DNA from: Pseudomonadales bacterium
GTDB taxonomy: Bacteria; Pseudomonadota; Gammaproteobacteria; Pseudomonadales; Halieaceae
Length of the DNA: 64,000 bases
Assembly (NCBI GenBank): GCA_024234815.1
Contig: JACKNO010000001.1
Span: forward strand, 1,488,001-1,552,000
Direction: 5' to 3'
Below, piece by piece: positions 17,008 to 25,123 of the stretch. The notes under the pieces are model-generated. The model had not been told where the DNA came from. It saw nothing but the letters and a program-made list of their open reading frames with translations, and searched no databases. The position numbers and the translations under genes were made by a program. Numbering within the stretch: the stretch's first letter is position 1; each line of letters starts with the position of its first letter.

Positions 17008-17023
17008 AGCGAATTTCATGCCA
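17008..17023 (-). promoter_or_regulatory. Sigma-54 promoter of yfdX-hsp20-psiE
   Basis: On the minus strand TGGCATG-AAAT-TCGCT keeps the invariant GG and GC with the correct 10-base separation; the -12 box has TCGC for TTGC, one base off consensus. Confidence 0.65.
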
Positions 17024-17086
17024 GACTACAAATCGACCGAAATGACCTGTTTCCAGTGCATTTTTACCCCAGTGACGTTCGACCGG

Positions 17087-17101
17087 CGGCCACTTTGGCC
17101 G
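17087..17101. promoter_or_regulatory. Enhancer palindrome, proximal site of yfdX promoter
   Basis: CGGCCA-CTT-TGGCCG, a perfect 6-bp inverted repeat with 3-base spacer. Its centre is about 71 bases upstream of the -24 box. It is identical in both arms to the three other sites in the island. Confidence 0.75.
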
Positions 17102-17119
17102 ATCTCCTCGCAGGGGCTG

Positions 17120-17134
17120 CGGCCAATCTGGCCG
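17120..17134. promoter_or_regulatory. Enhancer palindrome, distal site of yfdX promoter
   Basis: CGGCCA-ATC-TGGCCG, 33 bases centre to centre from the proximal site, or about three helical turns, which would place two activator dimers on the same DNA face. Confidence 0.75.
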
Positions 17135-17208
17135 AGCGATGTCTTGTCATGAAGACACTAAAGCCAGGCATTTGACGGCGCCTGATATCGGTTGCCCGAA
17201 AGGTGGGG

Positions 17209-19185
17209 TCAGTGACGTGCTGTGATGAATGCCGCGGCTCGTGCGAGCGCCCCTGGCTTGCCCCGAAGCATCACGACATCCCCGGCCCGCAGGCGTGTAT
17301 CCAGTAGACGTCCCGGTACCCGGATGGCGTGACGCTGAACATCGACAACTTCGACATTCAGTTCCTCCAGAGGCAGTTCCTGTAGTGTGTGGCCCTCACC
17401 TTGAGAACCCTCTGCGATGACCACGGAGCGCACTTGTTCAGTCGAGTTCAGGCTTTGCCTTGTGCCGTAATTCAGATCGACGTTGTATAAGAGGCGCAAG
17501 GGCGCATACTCGCAGGCGCGGATGGAGTTCAGTTCCGCCTCGATGCGAGATGAAGGAATATCCAGCATCACCATCAGCTGACCGGCAAAAGCGAGGCTGG
17601 TTTCGAGGCCCTCCGGAAAAGCGGCGGCGCCCGCGTTGGCCAGGGCGGTGTCAGCAGCTGCCCCCGTGCTGCGAGCCAGTATCGGCAAATCCACGCCGCT
17701 GCCCCGAATGTGGGTAATGATGCGCTCAGCGACGGTAGCATCCCTGAGGGTGATTGCCAGTGCTCGTGCCCGGTCCACACCCGCGGCTCGCAGCATGCCT
17801 GGCTGTAGCGCGTTTCCAAACACTATGGGAGCACCTGTGGCTGCTGCCTGCTTTACCAGCATTGCGTCGAGATCCAATACGAGTGCGGAAACTCCCATGC
17901 CCGTCAGGATACGCAGCAGGTTTTGTCCCAGTCGACTGAAACCGCAGATGATCACATGCTCCTCAAAGTCGCTGCTCTTTTCGGCAACGTAGGCCTCCGT
18001 TCCGAGAGAGAGGGCACTGTGAGAACTCGCCGTCAGCCACTCGGCCAGTTGTCGGTTGTAGGCCAATAGCAGCGGTGCCAAAAACATGCTCAGAATAAGT
18101 CCCGCCATGATTGGTTGTGCCAACTGTGCGTTAACGACCCCCAAAGCCATTGCGCTCGCGATCAGCAATAGCCCGAACTCCCCGCCCTGTGCAAGGCTGA
18201 TTGACGCCCGCCAGCTGTCTGCCGCGTCCTCGCCGAGTAAACGGGCCAATGGCGTTAGTACCAGCGGCTTAACTGTAACCATAACCAGGACCACGAGCGC
18301 CACCACATCCGGCGATTGCGCAACCGCAACTAGATCGAGTTGCATCCCGATAGTCGCGAAGAAGAGGCCGAGCATCAAGTCGCGAAAGGGTCGTAGATCG
18401 GCTTCAAGCTGGTGCCGAAACACGGTCTCACCCAGAAGCATCCCCGCCATGAATGCGCCTAGCGTAGGAGATAACCCTGCTACCTGCGACAAGCTGGCTG
18501 CGGCCACCGCCATCAGCAGCGCACTTAACATGAACAGTTCCAGTGATCGGGTGCCTGCAACCCAATGCAGGAGAACGGGTAACAGGCGCCTGCCGACAAA
18601 CACCAGGCTCGCAAAAACTGCAACGGCCTGAATCACCGACAGGCCCAGGGCGGGAAGCAATCGCTCTGGGTCCAGTGCCAGAATGGGGAGAATCGCCAGA
18701 ACAAAAATGGCAGCGATGTCCTGAAAGAGCAAAATCGCGGTGATTACCTGGCCGTGACGCGCCGGGAGTTCCATTTGTTCACCCAGCTGTTTTAACACAA
18801 GGGCGGTGGAGGACATCGCCACCGCCGCGCCAAGCAGAAGGGCTTCTACTAATCCTACACCCAGAAAGTGGGCTGGCAGGCTCAGTAGCAGAATTGTTGC
18901 GAGAACCTGTGATCCACCCAGTCCCAGCACCAGGCGTTTCGACGCCAAAAATCGCGGTAGGGAAAACTCCAGGCCGATGGTGAACATCAGCAGTACAACT
19001 CCCAGTTCGGCCAGCAGACGGGTTGTCGGATCATCGGGGAGCCAGTTCAGCACGGAAGGTCCAACCAGAACCCCGCAGGCGATATAGCCAGGAGCGGGTG
19101 ACAAACCAAGCCGCTGGCACAAGGCGATGACTGCAGTGGCCAATGCCAGTACCGTCATCAGTTGAAAGGCGAGTGCGTGTTCCAT
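17209..19185 (-). CDS. Kef-type potassium/proton antiporter (CPA2) with RCK domain
   Basis: A protein of 658 residues counted from the ATG at 19185; a TTG at 19203 is also possible and neither has a well-spaced ribosome site. The first 380 residues form about 12 membrane helices with the CPA2 pattern (GYIACGVLVGPSVLNWL, LGVVLLMFTIGLEFS, AVAMSSTALVLKQLGE, LSPTLGAFMAGMLLGE). A Rossmann RCK domain follows from about residue 412 (HVIICGFSRLGQNLLRIL) with the acidic LDLDAM end of the second strand, then a TrkA-C-like tail. It should exchange K+ for H+ across the inner membrane, gated by nucleotide or redox ligands. A KefB/C-like antiporter is a core gene of the heat-resistance locus. It lies downstream of two hsp20 genes, separated by a strong hairpin. 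Confidence 0.9.
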   Translation of the reverse strand: MEHALAFQLMTVLALATAVIALCQRLGLSPAPGYIACGVLVGPSVLNWLPDDPTTRLLAELGVVLLMFTIGLEFSLPRFLASKRLVLGLGGSQVLATILLLSLPAHFLGVGLVEALLLGAAVAMSSTALVLKQLGEQMELPARHGQVITAILLFQDIAAIFVLAILPILALDPERLLPALGLSVIQAVAVFASLVFVGRRLLPVLLHWVAGTRSLELFMLSALLMAVAAASLSQVAGLSPTLGAFMAGMLLGETVFRHQLEADLRPFRDLMLGLFFATIGMQLDLVAVAQSPDVVALVVLVMVTVKPLVLTPLARLLGEDAADSWRASISLAQGGEFGLLLIASAMALGVVNAQLAQPIMAGLILSMFLAPLLLAYNRQLAEWLTASSHSALSLGTEAYVAEKSSDFEEHVIICGFSRLGQNLLRILTGMGVSALVLDLDAMLVKQAAATGAPIVFGNALQPGMLRAAGVDRARALAITLRDATVAERIITHIRGSGVDLPILARSTGAAADTALANAGAAAFPEGLETSLAFAGQLMVMLDIPSSRIEAELNSIRACEYAPLRLLYNVDLNYGTRQSLNSTEQVRSVVIAEGSQGEGHTLQELPLEELNVEVVDVQRHAIRVPGRLLDTRLRAGDVVMLRGKPGALARAAAFITARH

Positions 19186-19244
19186 GAGTTGGCAAGCGAC
19201 CAACGCTAATTCGGAGTCACCTCCGTATGAAGCCCGATTGAGGG

Positions 19245-19267
19245 CAGGCCTGACTTGGTCAGGCCTG
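19245..19267. other. Intergenic hairpin between hsp20 and the antiporter gene
   Basis: A perfect 10-bp stem CAGGCCTGAC/GTCAGGCCTG with a TTG loop and no T run. It may stabilise the hsp20 mRNA 3' end or lower read-through into the antiporter gene. Confidence 0.6.
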
Positions 19268-19301
19268 GTACGGTAGCTATTGGGCGAGAGCGATCCCGCA
19301 G

Positions 19302-19697
19302 TCAGCCTGTTGTTACTTCAATCTTGCGAGGCTGCAGTTCTTCACGCTTGGGCAGATAAAGCCTTAGCACGCCATCTTTCAGCTCAGCGCTGATCTTGTC
19401 GGCCTCCAGTTCATTGCTGAGTGTAAAGCTGCGACGCAAATGCGTGGAGCCTATCTCAGCGTGCAGAGCCTCCATTCCATCTGGCATTTCAACACCTATC
19501 GTGCCGTCGATGGTCAGGTTATTGCCGTCCACCTCAATATTGAGCCGCTCTCGGGAGACTCCGGGGAGGTCCGCTTCTACGGTAATGCCGCCGCTGTCCT
19601 CGTAGATATCGGCCGCCGGTCGCAGATAGGGCTGTTGCCCCGCCGGCTCCTGTATAGCGCGATGGTCCTGGGCTTTGATGTCTCTTTTCTCATTCAT
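19302..19697 (-). CDS. Hsp20/alpha-crystallin small heat-shock protein
   Basis: A 131-residue protein with a short N-terminus and a full alpha-crystallin domain: DIYEDSGGITVEADLPGVSR, LNIEVDGNNLTIDGTI, and the closing LKDGVLRLYLPKRE with the GVL signature. It is acidic and lacks the C-terminal I-x-I anchor in its usual form, ending RKIEVTTG. Short forms of this kind are often found as second partners to longer Hsp20s. It is 34 bases downstream of the previous hsp20 gene in the same operon, with GAGGA before the ATG, and should be expressed from the sigma-54 promoter at 20242-20257. Confidence 0.93.
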   Translation of the reverse strand: MNEKRDIKAQDHRAIQEPAGQQPYLRPAADIYEDSGGITVEADLPGVSRERLNIEVDGNNLTIDGTIGVEMPDGMEALHAEIGSTHLRRSFTLSNELEADKISAELKDGVLRLYLPKREELQPRKIEVTTG

Positions 19698-19731
19698 AGT
19701 CGAGTCCTCGATAAGTTATCGGTGCGTCCCG

Positions 19732-20175
19732 TTACTTCACCTCAATTCGCTTTGGCTGAACCGCCTCGTGTCGAGCTACCGTAATGCGCAGGACTCCGTC
19801 CCGGTAACTGGCCGTTACCCGGTCGGGGTCCACATCCTCGGGCAAGGTGATCACGCGATGGAATGCGCCACCGCGGCGTTCCCTTCGGTAATAGTGCGCC
19901 TCGCTATCGGGTTCAAGCTTGCGCTCGCCGGAAACCGTAAGCAGATTTTTCTGCACAGATACATCAATACTTTTAGCTTCCAGCCCGGCGGCAAATACGT
20001 ACACATCAATCTGCTCAGGGGAAGCACCGACATTGATTGCGGGATAGCTACCGGCTATTACAGAGCGAATGCCCCTGGGGCCGCTACGATCATCAAGCAG
20101 TTGACCGAACTCCCGGCGCATGAGTTCCAGGGGATCAAAAAGATCACTATCGAATGCCGTCAAATTTCCAAACAT
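19732..20175 (-). CDS. Hsp20/alpha-crystallin small heat-shock protein
   Basis: A 147-residue Hsp20 with the common N-terminal pattern of class A bacterial proteins (FGNLTAFDSDLFDPLELMRR), an alpha-crystallin domain (INVGASPEQIDVYVFAAGLE, LTVSGERKLEPDS, FHRVITLPEDVDPDRVTASY) and a GVLRITV final strand, ending KRIEVK. It acts as a holdase for unfolding proteins. It is the first gene after a perfect sigma-54 promoter with two upstream enhancer palindromes, with AGGAGG before the ATG, so it should be the most strongly induced gene of the island. Confidence 0.95.
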   Translation of the reverse strand: MFGNLTAFDSDLFDPLELMRREFGQLLDDRSGPRGIRSVIAGSYPAINVGASPEQIDVYVFAAGLEAKSIDVSVQKNLLTVSGERKLEPDSEAHYYRRERRGGAFHRVITLPEDVDPDRVTASYRDGVLRITVARHEAVQPKRIEVK

Positions 20176-20241
20176 GTCACACCTCCTGATAAGTTAAGAT
20201 GCCTGGGCGGTTAGCGCGCCGCGCGACACTAATGCAGATAA

Positions 20242-20257
20242 TGCAAACAGCGTGCCA
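20242..20257 (-). promoter_or_regulatory. Sigma-54 promoter of hsp20-hsp20-kef
   Basis: On the minus strand TGGCACG-CTGT-TTGCA is an exact match to the sigma-54 consensus TGGCACG-N4-TTGCA. It lies about 67 bases before the hsp20 start. Confidence 0.85.
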
Positions 20258-20309
20258 GCCGGTGGATACGCGGCAAGGCGCCTGGTATTGAGGGTAACGT
20301 GATCAGTCC

Positions 20310-20324
20310 CGGCCAGATTGGCCG
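20310..20324. promoter_or_regulatory. Enhancer palindrome, proximal site of hsp20 promoter
   Basis: CGGCCA-GAT-TGGCCG, with its centre about 60 bases upstream of the -24 box. The arms are identical to the sites before yfdX. Confidence 0.78.
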
Positions 20325-20341
20325 AAGCATCGACGAAAGGG

Positions 20342-20356
20342 CGGCCAGACTGGCCG
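20342..20356. promoter_or_regulatory. Enhancer palindrome, distal site of hsp20 promoter
   Basis: CGGCCA-GAC-TGGCCG, 32 bases centre to centre from the proximal site. It ends one base before the stop codon of the activator gene, so the regulator gene abuts its own presumed binding site. Confidence 0.78.
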
Positions 20357-20357
20357 G

Positions 20358-21743
20358 TTATAAGCCCGTTCCCGATTTTTCATTTAGTTTTCTGCGCAGG
20401 GTTCGCTCACCAATGCCGAGTGCCCGCGCGGCTTTAGCACGGTTGAAGTCATTGTCCTGCAATGTGGCATCTATCAGCAGCCACTCGGCCTCCGCCAGCG
20501 TAGAGCCCCTGGGGATGAATATACCTTCCTGGCGTTGAGTTCTGGCAGTGATCGGTAGCAGTGCTTCAATCAGCTTTCCGCTGACCGTATGGACGCTCTG
20601 CGGCAGGCGCACGGCGAGTCGCGCCATGAGGTTTCGCAGTTCGCGCACATTGCCAGGCCAATCGTAGCCGGCAAGACGTTCCAGTGCAGCTTCGGTTAGT
20701 GTCGGCACTGCACCATCCCAATTCATATCCCTCAGGCTGGTCGCCAGAAAGTGTGCAGCCAGAAGCTCGATATCCCCAGGCCGCTGTCGCAGGGGCGGCA
20801 GTTGTATAAGAAGAACATTTAGTCGAAACAGCAGGTCCTGTCGAAACAGGCCTGCATCGACCCGGTCTTCCAGGGGCCGATGGCTGGCGGCTACAACGCG
20901 TACGTCTACCGCAGTGTCGCGCTCGCTTCCGATCCGCTGAACGCTATGCTCTTCCAGTACCCGCAGCAGGCTGACCTGCGCGGTAGGATGCATCTCTCCT
21001 ATCTCGTCCAGAAACAGGGTGCCCTGATGCGCCTGTTCGAAGCGACCTCGGTGCTGGCGGCTGGCACCGGTGAAGGCGCCTTTTTCATAGCCGAACAACT
21101 CCGCTTCAAGCATGGTTTCAGGAATGGCGCCGCAGTTCACGGCGACGAAGGGACCATCGGCCCGCGGCCCCAACCCGTGCAAAGCCCGGGCCACAAGTTC
21201 CTTGCCGGTTCCGGTTTCGCCGTGAATCAGTACCGGTTCGCTGCTGGTAGCGAATCGAGGCAGGTCTGACAGGGCCGCGTTCATAGACGGGTCGCTATAA
21301 AGCATATAAGGCTTGAGAGCAGTAGCCAGTTCATCTTCATCGCGCTTGTGGGCCAGATCCCGGGACAGGTATCGAGCGAGTGCCAGGGGTTCTACGGGTT
21401 TTTCGAAATAATTGCGTGCACCCTGTCGCAGTGCCTGTACCGCATTGTCGACACTGCCGTGCCCGGTAATCAAATAGAATGCCCCATCCGGGCTGTGACC
21501 CAGAAAGTCAGGCAACAGATCCAGCCCGCTTCCATCCTTGAGCTGTAGATCTGCGAGGATGGCGTCGGGTGCGCAGTCTTGTAAGGCCAGTCGAGCCTCC
21601 CTGAGACTGCAGACCCCGGTAACGTCAGCTCCCAACCCGCGAAGTACGCGGTCCAGGCTGCGGACAATCCCTGGATCGTCATCAAGCAGCAACAGGGACA
21701 ATCCAGTCAGATCGGGGAGTGTTTCTTCAGTTTGCTCCACCAC
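20358..21743 (-). CDS. NtrC-family sigma-54 response regulator
   Basis: A 461-residue activator in three parts. The receiver domain (residues about 15-130) has the acidic DDD start, phospho-acceptor Asp65 in ILADLQLKDG, and Lys in FEKPVEP. The AAA+ domain has Walker A GETGTGKE at 175-182, the sigma-54 contact loop GAFTGA at 222-227, Walker B LFLDEIGE and an FRQDLLFRLNV sensor. A Fis-type helix-turn-helix at the C-terminus (NRAKAARALGIGERTLRRKL) binds DNA. When phosphorylated by the adjacent kinase it should drive open-complex formation by sigma-54 RNA polymerase at the two island promoters. The start is GTG with AAGGAG eight bases upstream, and it overlaps the kinase gene by 37 bases, so the pair is translationally coupled. 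Confidence 0.93.
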   Translation of the reverse strand: MVEQTEETLPDLTGLSLLLLDDDPGIVRSLDRVLRGLGADVTGVCSLREARLALQDCAPDAILADLQLKDGSGLDLLPDFLGHSPDGAFYLITGHGSVDNAVQALRQGARNYFEKPVEPLALARYLSRDLAHKRDEDELATALKPYMLYSDPSMNAALSDLPRFATSSEPVLIHGETGTGKELVARALHGLGPRADGPFVAVNCGAIPETMLEAELFGYEKGAFTGASRQHRGRFEQAHQGTLFLDEIGEMHPTAQVSLLRVLEEHSVQRIGSERDTAVDVRVVAASHRPLEDRVDAGLFRQDLLFRLNVLLIQLPPLRQRPGDIELLAAHFLATSLRDMNWDGAVPTLTEAALERLAGYDWPGNVRELRNLMARLAVRLPQSVHTVSGKLIEALLPITARTQRQEGIFIPRGSTLAEAEWLLIDATLQDNDFNRAKAARALGIGERTLRRKLNEKSGTGL

Positions 21744-23071
21744 AGCGGGGGCTCCTTTGGCTTAAGCGGAAGTACGAGCACAACGCGCGCCCCGCCCTCC
21801 GGTCGATTTTCGGCATATACGGTGCCATGATGGGCCGCGACAATACGCTTCACAATGGCCAGTCCAAGGCCGTTGCCCTCTGTGCGGGTGGTAAAAAAGC
21901 TGTCGAACAACTTCGGCAGGTCTTGACTGGAAATGCCCGGCCCGCTGTCTTCCACGCTAATTTCCAGATCTGGTGGCCGCACCTTAACCCTGACCCAAAC
22001 AGCGCCCTCCCGCTGCCCACTTTCGGCGGCATTTATCATGATATTCAGCAACGCATCTATCATTGAACTTCGCTGCAAAGGCACCGGGGGTATATTCGGA
22101 GGAATATCAAGTTCCAGCTTCAACCCCCGCTTCTCCATTGCCGGCATGGCCAGGCGCGCCGCATCCGTGACCACTTCATCCGCAGCAACCAGTTCGATAC
22201 TTTGGTCATGGCTACGGGTCAGACTCAGAAAGTCGGTGAGTTTCTGGTTCAGGCTGACTATGTCGCGGTCCAACTCCTGGACTATTTCAGATGTCTGCTG
22301 TGGTGAAATGAGTATTGCCCTGGCATTTGCTCGCAGCGACGCCAGAGGGTTGCGCAAATCGTGAACGAGTTGCGCAGACAGTTCTGTGATGGATGCTCGC
22401 TGGTAAAGGTCCTGGAAGTGCGCTTCCAGTTTTCGGGTTGTCCGCATGGCCAGGAGCGTGACACCCAAGGCGAGAAAAATTCCCAGTGCACCTGCGGAAC
22501 CGAGAACAATAACGGCCCGTTTTATCGTTCCAAGCCCTTTCTCCAAGGTTGTTAGCATCATTGCTCTTTCGAAAGCGAATTCCAATTGTTGGATCGATCT
22601 GTCCTCCTGATGCAGATCAAAGTTAATCAGAAACAACTCCCCTGACTCGGAAATCAGACGTTGAGCCGCAGATTCCTGCGGATAGGCGGGCGCTATGATG
22701 GCGGGTAATGGCGCTACAGCGCGGGTAGACACCTGTCGCTCGGCGCCGGCTCTCATCTGGTAGCCGGCTTGTGAACTGCGTACGGAGACATTGCGCAGGG
22801 ACGGAATGTCCTCAAACAGCTGCTCGATGTCGGTTACCAGCCAGGCGTTGCGTTGCTCCAGGGAAGAAAAGGCATCCGTGCCAGATAATTTTTCCGCGAG
22901 AGGTTCGATTTCCGCCATGACGCCTCGGACGAGAATTTCCGCTTCGACAGATCTCACCTGGGCGTAAAGCCACCAGCCCCCACCGCCGATGAGCAGTATA
23001 TAAAGCAGCAAAAGGGTGCCATAAGGCAGCAGAATCAGCCGGGTAATCGCAAAATTAGACCGCAGTGTCAT
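21707..23071 (-). CDS. Membrane sensor histidine kinase
   Basis: A 454-residue kinase with two membrane helices (residues about 12-36 and 186-208) enclosing a periplasmic sensor region of about 150 residues of no recognised fold. The dimerisation helix has the phospho-acceptor His237 in LVHDLRNPLASL. The ATP-binding domain has the N box (LLNIMINAAES), G1 (VEDSGPGIS), F box (FDSFFTT) and G2 (GNGLGLAIVKRI). This subtype, with HDLRNP, usually partners NtrC-like regulators. It should sense an envelope or stress signal and phosphorylate the regulator encoded immediately downstream. The gene follows the enzyme I gene by 61 bases in the same direction; no strong ribosome site is seen before its ATG. 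Confidence 0.92.
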   Translation of the reverse strand: MTLRSNFAITRLILLPYGTLLLLYILLIGGGGWWLYAQVRSVEAEILVRGVMAEIEPLAEKLSGTDAFSSLEQRNAWLVTDIEQLFEDIPSLRNVSVRSSQAGYQMRAGAERQVSTRAVAPLPAIIAPAYPQESAAQRLISESGELFLINFDLHQEDRSIQQLEFAFERAMMLTTLEKGLGTIKRAVIVLGSAGALGIFLALGVTLLAMRTTRKLEAHFQDLYQRASITELSAQLVHDLRNPLASLRANARAILISPQQTSEIVQELDRDIVSLNQKLTDFLSLTRSHDQSIELVAADEVVTDAARLAMPAMEKRGLKLELDIPPNIPPVPLQRSSMIDALLNIMINAAESGQREGAVWVRVKVRPPDLEISVEDSGPGISSQDLPKLFDSFFTTRTEGNGLGLAIVKRIVAAHHGTVYAENRPEGGARVVLVLPLKPKEPPLWWSKLKKHSPI

Positions 23072-23132
23072 GGTCAGTTTCTAGCACCCTTTTTTACGTT
23101 CCGGTAAAAGATGCACGTTGTTGCTGCTCCGG

Positions 23133-24827
23133 TTACCCGAGAGAAGCCACAATTTCCCTGATCTGAACTATCGATCGTGCCACAAGCGCCTCCTTCGCTG
23201 CCAGTTCCAATTTCTCCAGATGCTGGCTGCGCAACGTATGTTTGACCCGACCGCTAAGGCTCGGACTCATACTGAGCCGCCTTATTCCCAGGCCCACCAA
23301 TAGAGCGGCGATACCGGGAACTCCTGCAGCCTCGCCGCACACGGTTACCGGGGTGTTTTTGCTCCGTGCCGCGTCGGACACAGTACTCACCGCCCTGAGC
23401 ACGGCGGGGTGGAGTACAGAATAGTCTTCCTCGCTATCCAGGGCGTTTCTGTCGGATGCAAGGACAAATTGTGTCAGGTCATTGGTACCAATGCTGACGA
23501 AATCCACGCAATCAAGAATTTCATCTATTACCAGTACTGCTGCCGGGGTCTCCACAAGCACCCCAATGGGGGGAAGCGGTATTGCCAGGTCGCTGGAGAT
23601 TCGAGATACAATGTCTTTCGCAGAGAGCAGGTCATCCACACCGAGCACCATGGGCAACATAATGCCCACGGAGTGCTGGGAAGAAACTCGAAGTAGCGCC
23701 TCCACCTGCGATTGAAATAGGGGTAGCCCCTCGCTGAGGGAGAATCGCAGGCCACGTAAGCCCATGGTTGGATTGCTTTCGTGTAGACGGTAAAGAAACA
23801 AGGGGTATTTGTCACCGCCAAGATCCAGTGTTCGAATGTAAACCTCCCGTCCTGCCATTCGTTTGGCCACTTGGGTATATAGCTCAACCTGCTCTTGTAC
23901 AGATGGCGGCTCGGCGTGATCCAGAAAGAGAAATTCCGTGCGTAGCAAGCCCACGCCCTGCAGATTGGCGGCGGCACACAACTCGGTTTCGTTAGGCCTT
24001 GCGAGATTTGCCATCAGCAGAATGTCTGTCCCGTCGGCTGTTTTGCAAGGTAAGTGTTCTTGAGCGCAATCTCGTAGTCGCTTCTCTTCAAAGCGCATCC
24101 TTCTTTTTCGAAATGATTGTACCTGCGTTTGGCCAGGGTCAATGGTGAGCTCACTTCGATTGCTGTCGAGCAAGAGGCGCTGTCCACTGGTGATGAGCCT
24201 GGTGACGTTGACCATGCCCGTCACTGCTGGGATGCCCAGAGCCCGGGCAAGGATCGCCACATGACTGGTCTCGCCACAACGCTCAGTGACAACACCCACC
24301 AGTCGCTCGCTGTCCAATTCCACCAGGTCGGAGGGCATCAGTTCCTCTGCTACTATGATGGAATTTATTCCCAATGCTGAAAATCTGGAGGAAGGATGCC
24401 CGCTGGCATGGCGTATCAGGCGATCACCGATATCCCTGATATCCGATCCCCGCTCGCGAAGATAAGGGTCCTGTGCCTCGTTCAGGCGAGCAGCATAATC
24501 ATCCACTGATGCGGCAATGGCTTTTTCGGCCCGCAACCCATCACGCTTGATTCGCTCGATTATGTCATCGCGCAACGTCGGGTCTTCCAGGATGAGCTGA
24601 TGAGCGACAAATATTTCCGCTTCATTGGCTCCGAATTCCTGGTGTACGCGTAGCTGCAGCGCCTCCAGATCTACCCTGGCGCTGTGAAAGGCTCTTTGTA
24701 AGCGAAGAACTTCTGTATGTGTATCAGCCGCAGGTGCCGCCTTTTCGCACCATCGTGTATCCAGCAGCACAACCGCTGTGCCGTCTGCCAATCCTGGCGC
24801 TATCATTTTGCCAGTTAATGTGCGCAT
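23133..24827 (-). CDS. Phosphoenolpyruvate-protein phosphotransferase (PTS enzyme I)
   Basis: A 564-residue enzyme I. The N-terminal half carries the active-site His189 in CGETSHVAILARALGIP. The C-terminal PEP-binding barrel has EFLFLDHAEPPSV, TLDLGGDKYPLF, a GIMLPMV block, SIGTNDLTQFVLASDRN and the catalytic Cys in VTVCGEAAG. It transfers phosphate from PEP to an HPr-type carrier. It lacks the N-terminal GAF domain of PtsP (EI-Ntr), so it is closer to carbohydrate enzyme I. No HPr, EIIA or sugar permease gene lies nearby. It appears to be the first gene of an EI-kinase-regulator operon inside the stress island, which suggests a regulatory use of PEP status, but this is inference. No clear ribosome site precedes the ATG. 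Confidence 0.92.
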   Translation of the reverse strand: MRTLTGKMIAPGLADGTAVVLLDTRWCEKAAPAADTHTEVLRLQRAFHSARVDLEALQLRVHQEFGANEAEIFVAHQLILEDPTLRDDIIERIKRDGLRAEKAIAASVDDYAARLNEAQDPYLRERGSDIRDIGDRLIRHASGHPSSRFSALGINSIIVAEELMPSDLVELDSERLVGVVTERCGETSHVAILARALGIPAVTGMVNVTRLITSGQRLLLDSNRSELTIDPGQTQVQSFRKRRMRFEEKRLRDCAQEHLPCKTADGTDILLMANLARPNETELCAAANLQGVGLLRTEFLFLDHAEPPSVQEQVELYTQVAKRMAGREVYIRTLDLGGDKYPLFLYRLHESNPTMGLRGLRFSLSEGLPLFQSQVEALLRVSSQHSVGIMLPMVLGVDDLLSAKDIVSRISSDLAIPLPPIGVLVETPAAVLVIDEILDCVDFVSIGTNDLTQFVLASDRNALDSEEDYSVLHPAVLRAVSTVSDAARSKNTPVTVCGEAAGVPGIAALLVGLGIRRLSMSPSLSGRVKHTLRSQHLEKLELAAKEALVARSIVQIREIVASLG

Positions 24828-25123
24828 AAATATTTTTACGCCTGTGAATGCCGGGAAGACGCCAGTGTCACTGAAAAATCATCTTCCCCTAAGTGCCCAC
24901 GCCATCTCACAAATTTCGCATACTCGATCTGTCGGATGGGCTCCACTGATTTCGGGTATATGTCGCAAGCTTGTTTAGAGCTGCCTCAGCCACATTCTCG
25001 CCTGCAAAATATTGGTATGTTACGAGAGAGATTCTCATAAAACCGATAACCTGGTCGTCGGGCATGCGCCGGGTTACGAAAATGGCGTAAGTGTAATTCT
25101 TGAGTTCACAACAATGGCTCCTC
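24828..25123. other. Intergenic region before the enzyme I gene
   Basis: About 300 bases without a gene. It must contain the promoter of the enzyme I-kinase-regulator operon, but no sigma-54 motif or CGGCCA-N3-TGGCCG palindrome was found here, so that operon is probably not autoregulated through this site. Confidence 0.4.

Larger units (their letters stand above)
16860..17208. other. Regulatory region upstream of yfdX
   Basis: These 349 bases carry no gene. They hold a sigma-54 promoter at 17008-17023 and two enhancer palindromes at 17087-17101 and 17120-17134, all oriented to drive yfdX. The predicted leader to the yfdX start is about 135 bases. Confidence 0.7.
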
